A DNA stretch of 64,000 nucleotides, taken from the NCBI GenBank assembly GCA_022750335.1, contig JAKIVX010000001.1, positions 67,350 to 131,349 of the forward strand. Reading direction: 5' to 3'. This DNA is from Thermoplasmata archaeon. GTDB taxonomy: Archaea; Thermoplasmatota; Thermoplasmata; Lutacidiplasmatales; UBA184. Positions 51,053 to 60,016 of the stretch are shown piece by piece. Position 1 is the first letter of the stretch. Each line of letters starts with the position of its first letter. The translations under genes and the position numbers were made by a program. Below the pieces are notes generated by a model, which saw only the letters and a list, made by a program, of their open reading frames with translations, ran no database searches and had not been told where the DNA came from.

Positions 51053-53605
51053 ATGGTGTATAACAAGCGACTTTTGGGACTGTTGGTATTCTCGATCGCG
51101 GCAATCATGCTGCTTCCGGCGGGCTCGGCCTCGACCGCTCCGACCCCTACGGCGATGCCACATTCGGTGGCTCCGGCGTCACTCCACAACGCTCCGGTGG
51201 CCCCCGCGGCGGACCCCGTGAGTCCGGCGGAGAAGGGTGCGGCAGCGACCGAGAGCCGCATTCTCGCTTCCCTGCAGTCCGATCACATCGCCGCGAGCAA
51301 AGCGTTCCTTCCGAATTTCGGGGCGCACTTCACCACCGCGGGCAACGTGATCACACCGCTCTACTCCCAAGCTCCCGCCCCGATGGGGCTCGGTGACTTT
51401 GGAGTCTCGGAGGTCCACGGCGTGAACGTCGGGACCATCAGCTACACCCAGAGCGTCGAGGGAGCCGTGACCCTCAACTCGGTCAACCCCGTCTACGTCA
51501 CCTCGTCCGACCCCGACGGGTTCACCATGCAGCTCAACACCGTGCTGACCCACACCGACATCCTCGGGAGCGCGTCCTACCAGTTCTGGATCCAGAACGT
51601 GCCCGTCTACCAACCCCTCTCGGGCACCCTCTCGTTCGAGGACAACATCTGGAACTTCTCGAGCCCCGCCACGTCCTTGCAGGCGAACTCGATCTACAGC
51701 GGGGACGGGTACACTGTTCCCGGAGTGTTCTACTACGCGATCGGGCCGTCCTACCACGTCCCGACGCCGTTCACCGTGGAGGTCTACAACAACGCCACGG
51801 TCATCAATGACCGACCGACGGTGTTCTTCAACTACACCGTCGTCAGCGGCAGCGGCTCGATCTCCGGCTCCTACGACCAGGTCGAGTTCAACTCCTCGGC
51901 GACCCCGCCGACGTCCCCGGCCCCTACCCCCTCGTTCCAGATCAACGGACAGTCCGCGGGCCCGACGAACTTCCTGCTGAACGATGCGGAGATCATGCTC
52001 GGCGGGCCCGGTGGCGGGTCTACGACCACCCTCCTCGGCATCGGCGGCTCGATGGGACTCTGGACGCTCCCGAACGGCTCGGCTACCTACAAGTCCGTGG
52101 CCTCGGCCTACGATTTCGGGACGGACACGGGAGAGACTTCCGAAGGGATCGCGGAGTACGCGACCACGGGCAGCAACCCGGTCGCCGAGCTCAACGCGGG
52201 ACCCTCGATCCTCTACCCGCTTTGGGGCATCAAGGGCGCCCATCAGGGCGTCGAGACGATCACGGTGAACCTCGCCCCGACCAACGCGTTCGTCTTCGCG
52301 AGCGTGGGCGGAAAGTTCACTGCGAGCGCCTCCGCCTGGGGACCGACGGCGGTCAGCGGTCCGACGACCTACTGGCTCAGCCCGAACAAGTACACGTTCG
52401 AGTTCCTCTTGAGCGACTACACCCCCGTGGTCGCCCATGTGGCTCGCGGGAGCTCGGCCACTCTGACGGTCTCGATGAGCTGGAACCCGAACGAGGGCGT
52501 ATACACCCCGCTGTGGGCCCAGTCGAATAGCCAGCTCGCCGCGATCTCCATCCCCGGCGGTATGGGCAATACCCTGCACCCGTACTATCTGTTGAACAAT
52601 CCGGGCACGATCAACCAGCTGTTCGCGTCGTTCAACGACTATGAGTTCCCCGTCTTCCCGGGAGTCTATCTGCTCCACACCACCGACCGGGTGAACATCT
52701 ACGACATGCCTAGCTTCGGAGTCTCGTACCCCAACACGGGCTTCGGATCCCCGCTCTCGAACCAGCTCAACATTGAACTGTTCGAGACAACGCATGTCTC
52801 CGTCGTGGACAACCCGGACCTCTCGGGATGGTTCTACAACGCGGACTCGTTCGGAGAGCCGGCAGCGGTCTACGTGTGGGACTCGAGCCAGACCCTGATC
52901 GCGGGCAACACGTTCTACGTGGAGTCCAACGGGATCAACATGGTCGATGCGACGGGGCTCGGCGGACACAATGTCATTTGGGGCAACGTGTTCTACCCGA
53001 CCACAACAGTCGCCGTCAACCCCGGCGCCGTCCTGAACGCGGGGAACACGGTCGGTCTTTGGGAGTTTGAGTCGAACGACGTCATCTACAACAACGCCTT
53101 CCTCACGCCCAACACTGCGCTGAGCTTCGACGAGAACTTCTACACGGGTTCCGGCGCGGCCTGGTTCGACACTTGGAACGTGCACTCGCAGCCCGCCACG
53201 AACGTGCGGGTGGTCAACGGCTGGGACCTCTCGGGGGACATCCTCGGACTCAGCTGGGTCGGCGGGAACTACTGGAACAACTACGGGACCTTCCCCAACG
53301 CCTACGGTCACCCCTACGACAACGGTGGGCTGATCCAGTCGGGTGAGGACCACCTCCCCCAGACGTTCGTCACGCTCTACCGAGTGTGGGTCCACGAGTC
53401 GGGCCTCCCGAGCGGGACCAGCTGGTCGGTCACGGTGAACGGATTCACCGAGAGCACGACCGGGGCCGGCGTCGGGTTCTGGATGGCGGACGGAGCGGCG
53501 TATGCCTGGAGCGCGGGCGCGGTCACGGGCTACACGGCGACCCCGGCGGTTGGAGCCGTATTGGTGAGTGGAGCGAACGCCCACTTCACCATCACCTACA
53601 CGTAG
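51053..53605 (+). CDS. Thermopsin-family (A5) acid protease-like secreted protein
   Basis: The 850-residue protein has a signal peptide (LLGLLVFSIAAIMLLPAGSA), a propeptide-like Ala/Pro stretch, then the thermopsin pattern: PAPMGLGDFGV, NTVLTHTDILG, YQFWIQNVPVY, FEDNIWNFSSP and YNNATVINDRPTVFFNYTVV. A middle part carries right-handed-helix-like repeats (NVIWGNVFYP, DVIYNNAFL) and the end holds an ESGLPSGTSWSVTVNG domain common on secreted Thermoplasmatota proteins. Thermopsins act at low pH outside the cell. The long form is likely surface-bound. Confidence 0.88.
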   Translation: MVYNKRLLGLLVFSIAAIMLLPAGSASTAPTPTAMPHSVAPASLHNAPVAPAADPVSPAEKGAAATESRILASLQSDHIAASKAFLPNFGAHFTTAGNVITPLYSQAPAPMGLGDFGVSEVHGVNVGTISYTQSVEGAVTLNSVNPVYVTSSDPDGFTMQLNTVLTHTDILGSASYQFWIQNVPVYQPLSGTLSFEDNIWNFSSPATSLQANSIYSGDGYTVPGVFYYAIGPSYHVPTPFTVEVYNNATVINDRPTVFFNYTVVSGSGSISGSYDQVEFNSSATPPTSPAPTPSFQINGQSAGPTNFLLNDAEIMLGGPGGGSTTTLLGIGGSMGLWTLPNGSATYKSVASAYDFGTDTGETSEGIAEYATTGSNPVAELNAGPSILYPLWGIKGAHQGVETITVNLAPTNAFVFASVGGKFTASASAWGPTAVSGPTTYWLSPNKYTFEFLLSDYTPVVAHVARGSSATLTVSMSWNPNEGVYTPLWAQSNSQLAAISIPGGMGNTLHPYYLLNNPGTINQLFASFNDYEFPVFPGVYLLHTTDRVNIYDMPSFGVSYPNTGFGSPLSNQLNIELFETTHVSVVDNPDLSGWFYNADSFGEPAAVYVWDSSQTLIAGNTFYVESNGINMVDATGLGGHNVIWGNVFYPTTTVAVNPGAVLNAGNTVGLWEFESNDVIYNNAFLTPNTALSFDENFYTGSGAAWFDTWNVHSQPATNVRVVNGWDLSGDILGLSWVGGNYWNNYGTFPNAYGHPYDNGGLIQSGEDHLPQTFVTLYRVWVHESGLPSGTSWSVTVNGFTESTTGAGVGFWMADGAAYAWSAGAVTGYTATPAVGAVLVSGANAHFTITYT

Positions 53606-53793
53606 GGTGCCACTAGAGTGCGCTGGGGTCGGCGAAGCCGACCCCGGCGCCCGGAACAACCCTTTCTCCCCTTTCTTTCATGGTCGGACGCACGGGGAGT
53701 CCGAGCGCCCACCGTCCGGCGCCCCGGGCCCTCAAGGTCCCCACCCTCGGAGGGGGCCCCGCCTTGTTTGGGGCGATTTCGCCTCGAAAGCCC

Positions 53794-54879
53794 TCAGACG
53801 ATCGGCGCGGGTGGCGGGATCGGGGGAGGAAGGATTGAACTCGCGAGGGGGGCCGACGCCGCCGGGTAGGCTCGTCGTAACCGAGCAAAGAATAGGATCG
53901 CGACCGCTACGAGTGGGAGGGTGTAGGGAAGACCGAGCGTGAGGAGCACTCCAAAGAAGGACTGCCAGAGCACGAAACCGAAGGCCAGGTTGACCAGCAG
54001 AAACTCGTTCTGGACCCGACCGATCCGGCGGCGGACCCGTTCGAGCAGTAGAGCGAAGACCACGAGCTCGACCGCGACGACCAGCGCGGGGGGCACGACG
54101 GAGTACGCGAGTCCGTACTCGAGCAGGAACGCGAGCGGGAAGAACGCGAAGCCGATCACCCCGACTTCTACGACGGAGGCGAGTGGTCGTTCGCTCGCGG
54201 GGGTCCAGAGGGTTGGGGGCGCCCGGTAGGCGAGCGCCACCAGCCCCCCGATCGCCAGCAAGCTCCCGACGAGGAGATAGGGCCCCATCCAGAAATGAAA
54301 CTCTCCGAAGACGAGGACCGTCTCGACGGATGTGGCGGCTGTGAGCGACAGCAACGCAAGGACAAGGCCCCGACGGGTGAGGAGGGAGCGACCCCGGGTT
54401 GCGGGGAGGGCCAGGCCGAGGAGCAGGATCGGAAGTCCGATAGAATAGATCACATGGAATGCGAGGACGCCGGTCGACCAGACCCAATTGACACCGTCAA
54501 ACCGACCGAACGAACCCAGGATACCGTCGGCGCTGTGGGCCGAATTGAAGAGCGTGTTGTCGCCCAAGCCCTCCTCCGTGATCCCGTAGGCCAACCCGAG
54601 GAGGAAGACCGATCCCCAACCCTTGTGCCAACGGATCATCGCCTCTCGGATGAGGAGCGCGCCGGCGGTGTACTGGCCAACGTTGATGGCGAGCTGGAGG
54701 GGGAAGAAGATGGGGTTGGTGACGGCCGAAAGGAGAGAGCTCGAGGTCGACAGGTATTCGGGGATGCCGGGCGTTAGGATGGCCAAGCACAGGATCGGGT
54801 TCGCCCTCAGAAACGTGAGGAGCCGGTGGGGTGGGTTCGGGGGCGATCGACCCGGAAGATTCCCTGCCAGGGCTCCCAC
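53794..54879 (-). CDS. Polytopic membrane protein, hypothetical
   Basis: The 361-residue product has about nine to ten hydrophobic segments. The loop YGITEEGLGDNTLFNSAHSA, with an EE pair and several polar residues between membrane segments, could be an active-site or binding loop (CAAX-protease-like proteins have an EExxxR motif, which this does not fully match). The start is a GTG at 54879 with GTTTGAAGTA about 27-36 bases upstream. No function can be named. Confidence 0.7.
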   Translation of the reverse strand: MGALAGNLPGRSPPNPPHRLLTFLRANPILCLAILTPGIPEYLSTSSSLLSAVTNPIFFPLQLAINVGQYTAGALLIREAMIRWHKGWGSVFLLGLAYGITEEGLGDNTLFNSAHSADGILGSFGRFDGVNWVWSTGVLAFHVIYSIGLPILLLGLALPATRGRSLLTRRGLVLALLSLTAATSVETVLVFGEFHFWMGPYLLVGSLLAIGGLVALAYRAPPTLWTPASERPLASVVEVGVIGFAFFPLAFLLEYGLAYSVVPPALVVAVELVVFALLLERVRRRIGRVQNEFLLVNLAFGFVLWQSFFGVLLTLGLPYTLPLVAVAILFFARLRRAYPAASAPLASSILPPPIPPPAPIV

Positions 54880-54905
54880 CGTGGTAGCGACATCCTCGGC
54901 GGAGG

Positions 54906-54915
54906 TACTTCAAAC
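54906..54915 (-). promoter_or_regulatory. Promoter box of the polytopic membrane protein gene
   Basis: The minus strand reads GTTTGAAGTA 27-36 bases before the GTG at 54879. Confidence 0.4.
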
Positions 54916-54998
54916 TCCCCGCGCACCGGAGGTGGCCGGACTCGGTCCTCGTGGACTAACCGGCAGCTTCGACTTGGGGGGGGCCAGTGCGACCGCCG

Positions 54999-57900
54999 TT
55001 ACTCGGGGGGCAGTCCATTCGGCGTGAAGGCGTACAAATTTCCGTCCTGAGCCGTCACCAAGACCGCCCCATCCTGCAATACCGGCGAGGTATCGAGCCC
55101 GGCCGCCGTCGAATACACCCAGCCGTCAGTCGCCACATTGGCCCGAGTGGCACTGATGAACCCGGAGGCCGTCTCGAAGACGGCCAGCCCCTTCTGAGTG
55201 GAGACTCCGACGATCGGCGATCCCATCGAGATGTTGAAGAGCATCGCTCCGTTCGAGGTCCGGAGCACGTAGAGCGTTCCGTCGTTGGAACCGATGTAGA
55301 GGTCGAGCCCGCTCGCGCTTCCGACGGAGAGTAAGGCTCCCGTGTCCTGCACGGCGCCTCCCGTCGTGAAATTCCAGATCAACCCGCCCGAACTCTGTTT
55401 GAGGGCGTAGACGTTGTGGTCGCTCGACCCCACGTAGACGACCCCACCGGAGACTATCGCCGCAGCGGTGACCGGACCGCCGGTCAGAAACTTCCAGAGG
55501 GTAGCTCCGGTGGAAAGGTTCACCGCCACCACGTCCCCACTGGAAACGCCGACCACCAGCAAGTGGGCCGTTTGGTTGACGGTGGGCGCGGCCGTGATCG
55601 TGCCCCGGAGGGTCTTCGTCCAGGAGACGGAGCCGGTGGACTCGGATAACGCGGCGATCTTTCCCGAGCTCGTGGTCGCATAAACGTCACCGTTGACCAA
55701 CGCCGGCGCGTTGACGTCCCCACCGAGCGTCGCGTTCCAAACCAGGAGGCCAGTCGAGAGGGACATCGCGTCGACCGTTCCGTCGTCCGCTCCGACAAAG
55801 ACCCGGCCCAGCCCGGGGTCGACCGCCGGGCTTCCGTCGATCGCCGCTCCCGACGTGAGCGTGAACGTCCAAAGGATCCCCCCGTTGGAGACGTCGATCG
55901 CGAAGAGTTGCCCTGCGGTGTCCGCGACGTAGGCCACCCCATCCACGACCGCGGGGGAAGCGTTGATGGCCGCTCCCGCATCGAAGTGCCAAGCCAGGTC
56001 GATCCACTGATTTCCGCCCGGGAAGATCACCTTGGTCAGCGAGGGGTCGTTTGGTTCGAGTCCGGTGTGTTCCGGGTCGTCTCCGAGCTGGTCCCAGCTG
56101 TTCGTGATCGTCACGGCGACCGTACTCGAGAGTCCGGACATGATCCCGACCGCGAGGAACGAGGTGAATCCGAACGCCGCGGTGGTCGGAACGGTCACCG
56201 TCTTGGAAGGGAGGGAACCGTTGGAGGTGGCCGTGACCGTCGCCAGGGTCTTGCCATACAGTTCCAACTTGACCTTCTCCAAAGTGGCGAATCCACCGCC
56301 GCTCAGCACGGCGGTGCTCCCGGGAGCGACGAAGGCGGAGGAGGTTTCGAGGTGCGGCCCGACCGTGCTGAACGTGACGGCGAACCCCGCGCGCGCGCCG
56401 ACCAGATCCGATTGGCCGGAGGAGGAGGCCGCGTTCGCGGTTACTTCGTACGTTCCCCCGCTCTTCGGTACAGGGAACTGGAAGTTCCACGATGTGGATC
56501 GCGCGCCCGTGCTCCCAAGTTGGGCCGGGTTATTGATGGGTCCCGCGGTCCACGTACGGGAGGAAGCATCCCACCATGGACCCCCCACTCCGTTCGCCTG
56601 AACCGCCACATTCACGGTGACCACTCCCTTCGAGTCCGTCGCGTTGCCAGAAACGCTCAGATTTCCGTTGGGGTTCGTCAACGCAGCGCCCTGGACGGGG
56701 GAGCTCAGGGTCGTGGTCGGAAGGGTCGCATCGTTCCCACCGCCGGGAGCGAAGTCGTAGAGAAAGCCGTCCGATGACGGGATCAGAATGTTCGTCCCGG
56801 ACACCGCGGGGGATCCCGTGATGTAGCCGCCGGTCGGATAGGTGTAGAGTTGCATTCCACCGGTCACGGAGATCACGTCCAGGTCGCCGCCGACATCTCC
56901 CGTGATCACGATTCCGTGACCGTGGCCACCCGCGATTGCGGGAGACGCGATCGATTCCGTGGAGGTGGGATCCTGGTACATCCAGATCTCCGCGCCGGTG
57001 GTGCCGTTCAGGTCGAAGAGCCCGTCCGCGAACCCGAAGATCACATTCGACCCGTCGAGCGCGGGGGTCGAGCGAGAAAGGTTGTCCAGGATGCCGTTTC
57101 CAGGAGGAATCGAAGCCAACGCGTTGAAGTTGGTCTGCCACAGGAGGGTCCCGTTGTTCAGGTCCAGGGCATAGGCTCGACCCGCCTTGTTGGTCACGTA
57201 GGCCACCCCCTGGGAAAAGTGGTTCTTTCCCGGCGGAGAAATCGCCGCCCCCGCCGCCACGTCAAAATCCGTCCCCGGAGGGCTGTAGGTTTGGTAGTGC
57301 CAGATCTCCGTTCCGGTGAGCGCGTTCAAGGCGTACACGGAGGAATCGGGGTTGTCCGTTCCGAACAGCACCATCGGAGTTCCGGCCCGGTTCACCACAT
57401 ACGACGCCGAGTCCCAGGAACCGGCGGTCTGGTTGTAACCGGTGAACTGCCATTCGAGGCTACAGTTCCCGGCGTTGTAGGCCAGGTAGGGGCCGGGGCC
57501 ACTTCCGTCGTCGAGGGAGCCGATGAAGACCGAGGAGACTCCGCCGGGCGGCGTTGCAATCGTTGGAGTCGCCTCGAAAGGCTTCGGGCTGACGATCGAA
57601 CAATCGACTGCCCCGGTGGTCGCGTTGAGTTTGAACAGGGCCGGATTCGAAAACGTCCCGACGAACAGGGCGCCGTTGCTGACTATCGGAGAGGAACGAA
57701 TCTGAGAGCCGAGCCAGACGCCCCAAACAATCTGGCCATTCGCCAAGTTGAGCGCGAGCACGTTTCCCGTCTCCGTCCCGATGTACGCGAGGGTTTCGCC
57801 GAGGGTCGGGTCGTAGGCGACCACGGGTGAGTCGAGCGCTGAGCCGTAGAGATTGGTATCCCAGGCCACTCCGAGAGTGGATGCGGTGAGCGAGGAAAGC

Positions 57901-58133
57901 CCACTGTTGGACGCGTACCCCGTAAGCTGAGGAGTCTGGTGCAGTTCGGGCCAATCGTCCCTCGAGCTCAGGACGACTTTCGTGTGAAATGCCGACGCGC
58001 GGCCGGCCGTAGCGAGTCCGCTCGAACGGTTGGACTCCCGCGGGCCCGAGGACATCGTACCCGCGAGACTCACGGAAGGGAATGTCATGACGAGTGCGAC
58101 AGCGATCACGAGCGTCGGGGCCCACCAGGTCAT
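54999..58133 (-). CDS. Secreted double PQQ-like beta-propeller protein
   Basis: The 1044-residue product starts with a signal peptide (MTWWAPTLVIAVALVMTFPS). Blades of the PQQ/YVTN type follow, recognised by AYIGTETGNVLALNLANGQI, ALFVGTFSNPALFKLN, VYVGSSDHNVYALKQSSGG and similar. Two blade sets (about 90-440 and 700-1040) flank an Ig-like region near 480-660. PQQ-binding residues were not checked; in archaea such proteins are mostly structural or bind surface ligands. The ATG at 58133 is preferred over the frame that runs to 58679. Confidence 0.85.
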   Translation of the reverse strand: MTWWAPTLVIAVALVMTFPSVSLAGTMSSGPRESNRSSGLATAGRASAFHTKVVLSSRDDWPELHQTPQLTGYASNSGLSSLTASTLGVAWDTNLYGSALDSPVVAYDPTLGETLAYIGTETGNVLALNLANGQIVWGVWLGSQIRSSPIVSNGALFVGTFSNPALFKLNATTGAVDCSIVSPKPFEATPTIATPPGGVSSVFIGSLDDGSGPGPYLAYNAGNCSLEWQFTGYNQTAGSWDSASYVVNRAGTPMVLFGTDNPDSSVYALNALTGTEIWHYQTYSPPGTDFDVAAGAAISPPGKNHFSQGVAYVTNKAGRAYALDLNNGTLLWQTNFNALASIPPGNGILDNLSRSTPALDGSNVIFGFADGLFDLNGTTGAEIWMYQDPTSTESIASPAIAGGHGHGIVITGDVGGDLDVISVTGGMQLYTYPTGGYITGSPAVSGTNILIPSSDGFLYDFAPGGGNDATLPTTTLSSPVQGAALTNPNGNLSVSGNATDSKGVVTVNVAVQANGVGGPWWDASSRTWTAGPINNPAQLGSTGARSTSWNFQFPVPKSGGTYEVTANAASSSGQSDLVGARAGFAVTFSTVGPHLETSSAFVAPGSTAVLSGGGFATLEKVKLELYGKTLATVTATSNGSLPSKTVTVPTTAAFGFTSFLAVGIMSGLSSTVAVTITNSWDQLGDDPEHTGLEPNDPSLTKVIFPGGNQWIDLAWHFDAGAAINASPAVVDGVAYVADTAGQLFAIDVSNGGILWTFTLTSGAAIDGSPAVDPGLGRVFVGADDGTVDAMSLSTGLLVWNATLGGDVNAPALVNGDVYATTSSGKIAALSESTGSVSWTKTLRGTITAAPTVNQTAHLLVVGVSSGDVVAVNLSTGATLWKFLTGGPVTAAAIVSGGVVYVGSSDHNVYALKQSSGGLIWNFTTGGAVQDTGALLSVGSASGLDLYIGSNDGTLYVLRTSNGAMLFNISMGSPIVGVSTQKGLAVFETASGFISATRANVATDGWVYSTAAGLDTSPVLQDGAVLVTAQDGNLYAFTPNGLPPE

Positions 58134-58548
58134 TGGGCCACCCCTTCTGCTCGCCGTTGTCCTCACCACGGCGCGCCCGACCCGGGGTAGAGGTAAGTAA
58201 GTGTCGGACGGCCTGGGATCTGAGTTGGGTCCCATTACCATGCCCCGAATGGGAGAGGGGTTCCGTTCGGGAAGCCAGAGGGGTGGCTCGCTCCCTACCG
58301 GGAACGTGGTCGATCCAGAATACCATTTCATCATGCCCATGAACTCGAGCCTCCCAGGGCCACGGGCTTCGGTCAACTCTGCTCGCGGGTACCGGCGAGG
58401 GGTGAGAGTCTTTCGGAATAGCGGGTCAGGGCGAGCCCAAGTCGGCGTAGGACTGAGTGGGCGGTTAACCCCCGAACCGCCACCGGTCGGAGTCAGCCCC
58501 CCGCTCCCCCAAAGGCCCAAAGCGCAATCCGTTCTGGGGCCGACTGAG
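58134..58548. other. Gap between propeller gene and glycosylase gene
   Basis: About 415 bases between divergent genes. Both flanking frames stay open into it but without protein-like pattern. It has TTACTTACC at 58192-58200 (minus strand) as a possible promoter for the propeller gene, and a small hairpin GGCGGTT/AACCGCC at 58461-58482 around TTAACC. No RNA gene was recognised. Confidence 0.45.
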
Positions 58549-59844
58549 ATGGGAAAAAAACTCCCAGCCCCTCGAGGCGGGCCGGTCGAGATTCCGGTAG
58601 AGAGAGCGCGCCAGTTAGCACTCGAGTGCCAGGGCTTCCGGCGGGAAGCTCGCCGGACCCGTCCCCGGAAAGCGGACATCGTCCGCTTGGTCGAAAAGAT
58701 CGGCTATCTCCAACTAGACCCGACCAACATCGTCCTCCGCAGCCACCTGCTCGTTCTCTGGAGTCGCATGGGGGAGTTCGATGTCGGGCTGGTCGATCAA
58801 CTTCTGGAGAAGGACAAGCGTCTGTTCGAGTACTGGGCCCACGCCGCCGCAATTGTTCCCTCGGCCGATTTCGCTTTCCACCGTCACTTCATGCGCAACT
58901 ACTCTTTTCCCGAGAATGGGTGGGGACGCCGAGTAAGGCAGTGGGCTCGCCAGAATTCATCGCTGCGCCACGAGATTCTGGAACGCCTGCAAAAGGACGG
59001 GCCGCTGGGCCTCGAGGCATTCGAAGACCGGGAGCACACAAGCTGGACTTCGGTCGGAGGACCGACCGGCCGGAACTTCAGCCAAATGCTCTTCATCCTA
59101 TGGCTGAAAGGAAAGGTCGCCGTCACGCGTCGAACATCCGGTCGGAGGGTCTGGGACCTCGCGGAACGACACTACTCCACGATGCTGCCGGTCCAGGAAG
59201 TGGACCCCCGGGAAGGGGCCCGCCGGGCGGTCGAACGGGCGATGGGGGCGCTCGGAGTCGCCACCGCCCGGATGATTTCGCAGTACGGATTCGCCGGGCA
59301 CTTTGGGGGCGTGCCGAAGGCCATCGATGACCTAGTCGGCGACGGCCGATTGGCCCCGGTCGGGTTGGTCGGGGCCCCGAGGAGGCGGTCCCAAACATGG
59401 TACGTGAGACGGGACGATCTTGCGGATTTGCTCGGGGGAGAGAAACGCGGGAACTGGAATCGATCGACCCTCCTTTCGCCGTTCGACAACCTCATCGCTC
59501 ATCGAGGACGAGCCGAGGCACTATTCGGGCTTCGGTACCGCATCGAAATCTACACTCCCCGATCGAAGCGGGTGCTCGGATACTTTGCCTTACCAGTATT
59601 GGCGGGTGATCGAATCATCGGAACGGTCGAGACCGAGCTCGACCGGAGGCGAATGAAGCTCGCCGTGCATCAGGGCCACCCGCTCTCGGTCGGCAGGTCG
59701 AACGATCTCGAAGGGAAGGCCGTCGATCGCGCGGTTCGGGGACTCGCCGCTTTTGTCGGTGCTCGAGAAGTTGTCTACGGCCCGCGCTTCCCCGAGGCCT
59801 GGGCTCGTCATCTTCGGAATGGGCCGATCGACCGCACCGACTGA
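58549..59844 (+). CDS. YcaQ/AlkX-like winged-helix DNA glycosylase family protein
   Basis: The 431-residue product begins with a helical domain that holds the catalytic QxD motif: YLQLDPTNIVLRSHLLVLWS, with Q55-L-D57. Members (AlkZ, YcaQ/AlkX) unhook interstrand crosslinks or remove bulky alkylated bases. Later landmarks are FEYWAHAAAIVP, the QTWYVRRDDL segment and LLSPFDNLIAHRGRAEALFG. The ATG at 58549 begins just before family similarity; the frame from 58201 adds 116 unconserved residues. Confidence 0.88.
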   Translation: MGKKLPAPRGGPVEIPVERARQLALECQGFRREARRTRPRKADIVRLVEKIGYLQLDPTNIVLRSHLLVLWSRMGEFDVGLVDQLLEKDKRLFEYWAHAAAIVPSADFAFHRHFMRNYSFPENGWGRRVRQWARQNSSLRHEILERLQKDGPLGLEAFEDREHTSWTSVGGPTGRNFSQMLFILWLKGKVAVTRRTSGRRVWDLAERHYSTMLPVQEVDPREGARRAVERAMGALGVATARMISQYGFAGHFGGVPKAIDDLVGDGRLAPVGLVGAPRRRSQTWYVRRDDLADLLGGEKRGNWNRSTLLSPFDNLIAHRGRAEALFGLRYRIEIYTPRSKRVLGYFALPVLAGDRIIGTVETELDRRRMKLAVHQGHPLSVGRSNDLEGKAVDRAVRGLAAFVGAREVVYGPRFPEAWARHLRNGPIDRTD

Positions 59845-60016
59845 TGGCACGGCCGAAGGCAGTACCCGCTGGTGAGCGGGCGATCCGCGGCGCGCCGGGT
59901 TGGCTCCGATGTCGGAGGGTGGATCGGGTTCCCATTCGGGAGCCATCCGTACCTTCCCGTCGGGCGGCGCAGTGGACAATAAGGAGTGCCGTATCGTCCG
60001 GGTCACCCGCACCCTC

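Noticed and set aside
51179-53659. An 826-codon open frame antisense to the thermopsin gene
   Set aside because: It is a by-product of the biased third-position GC of the sense gene; its product is rich in Arg, Val, Gly and Glu without domain pattern or membrane segment, while the sense strand shows a signal peptide and family motifs.
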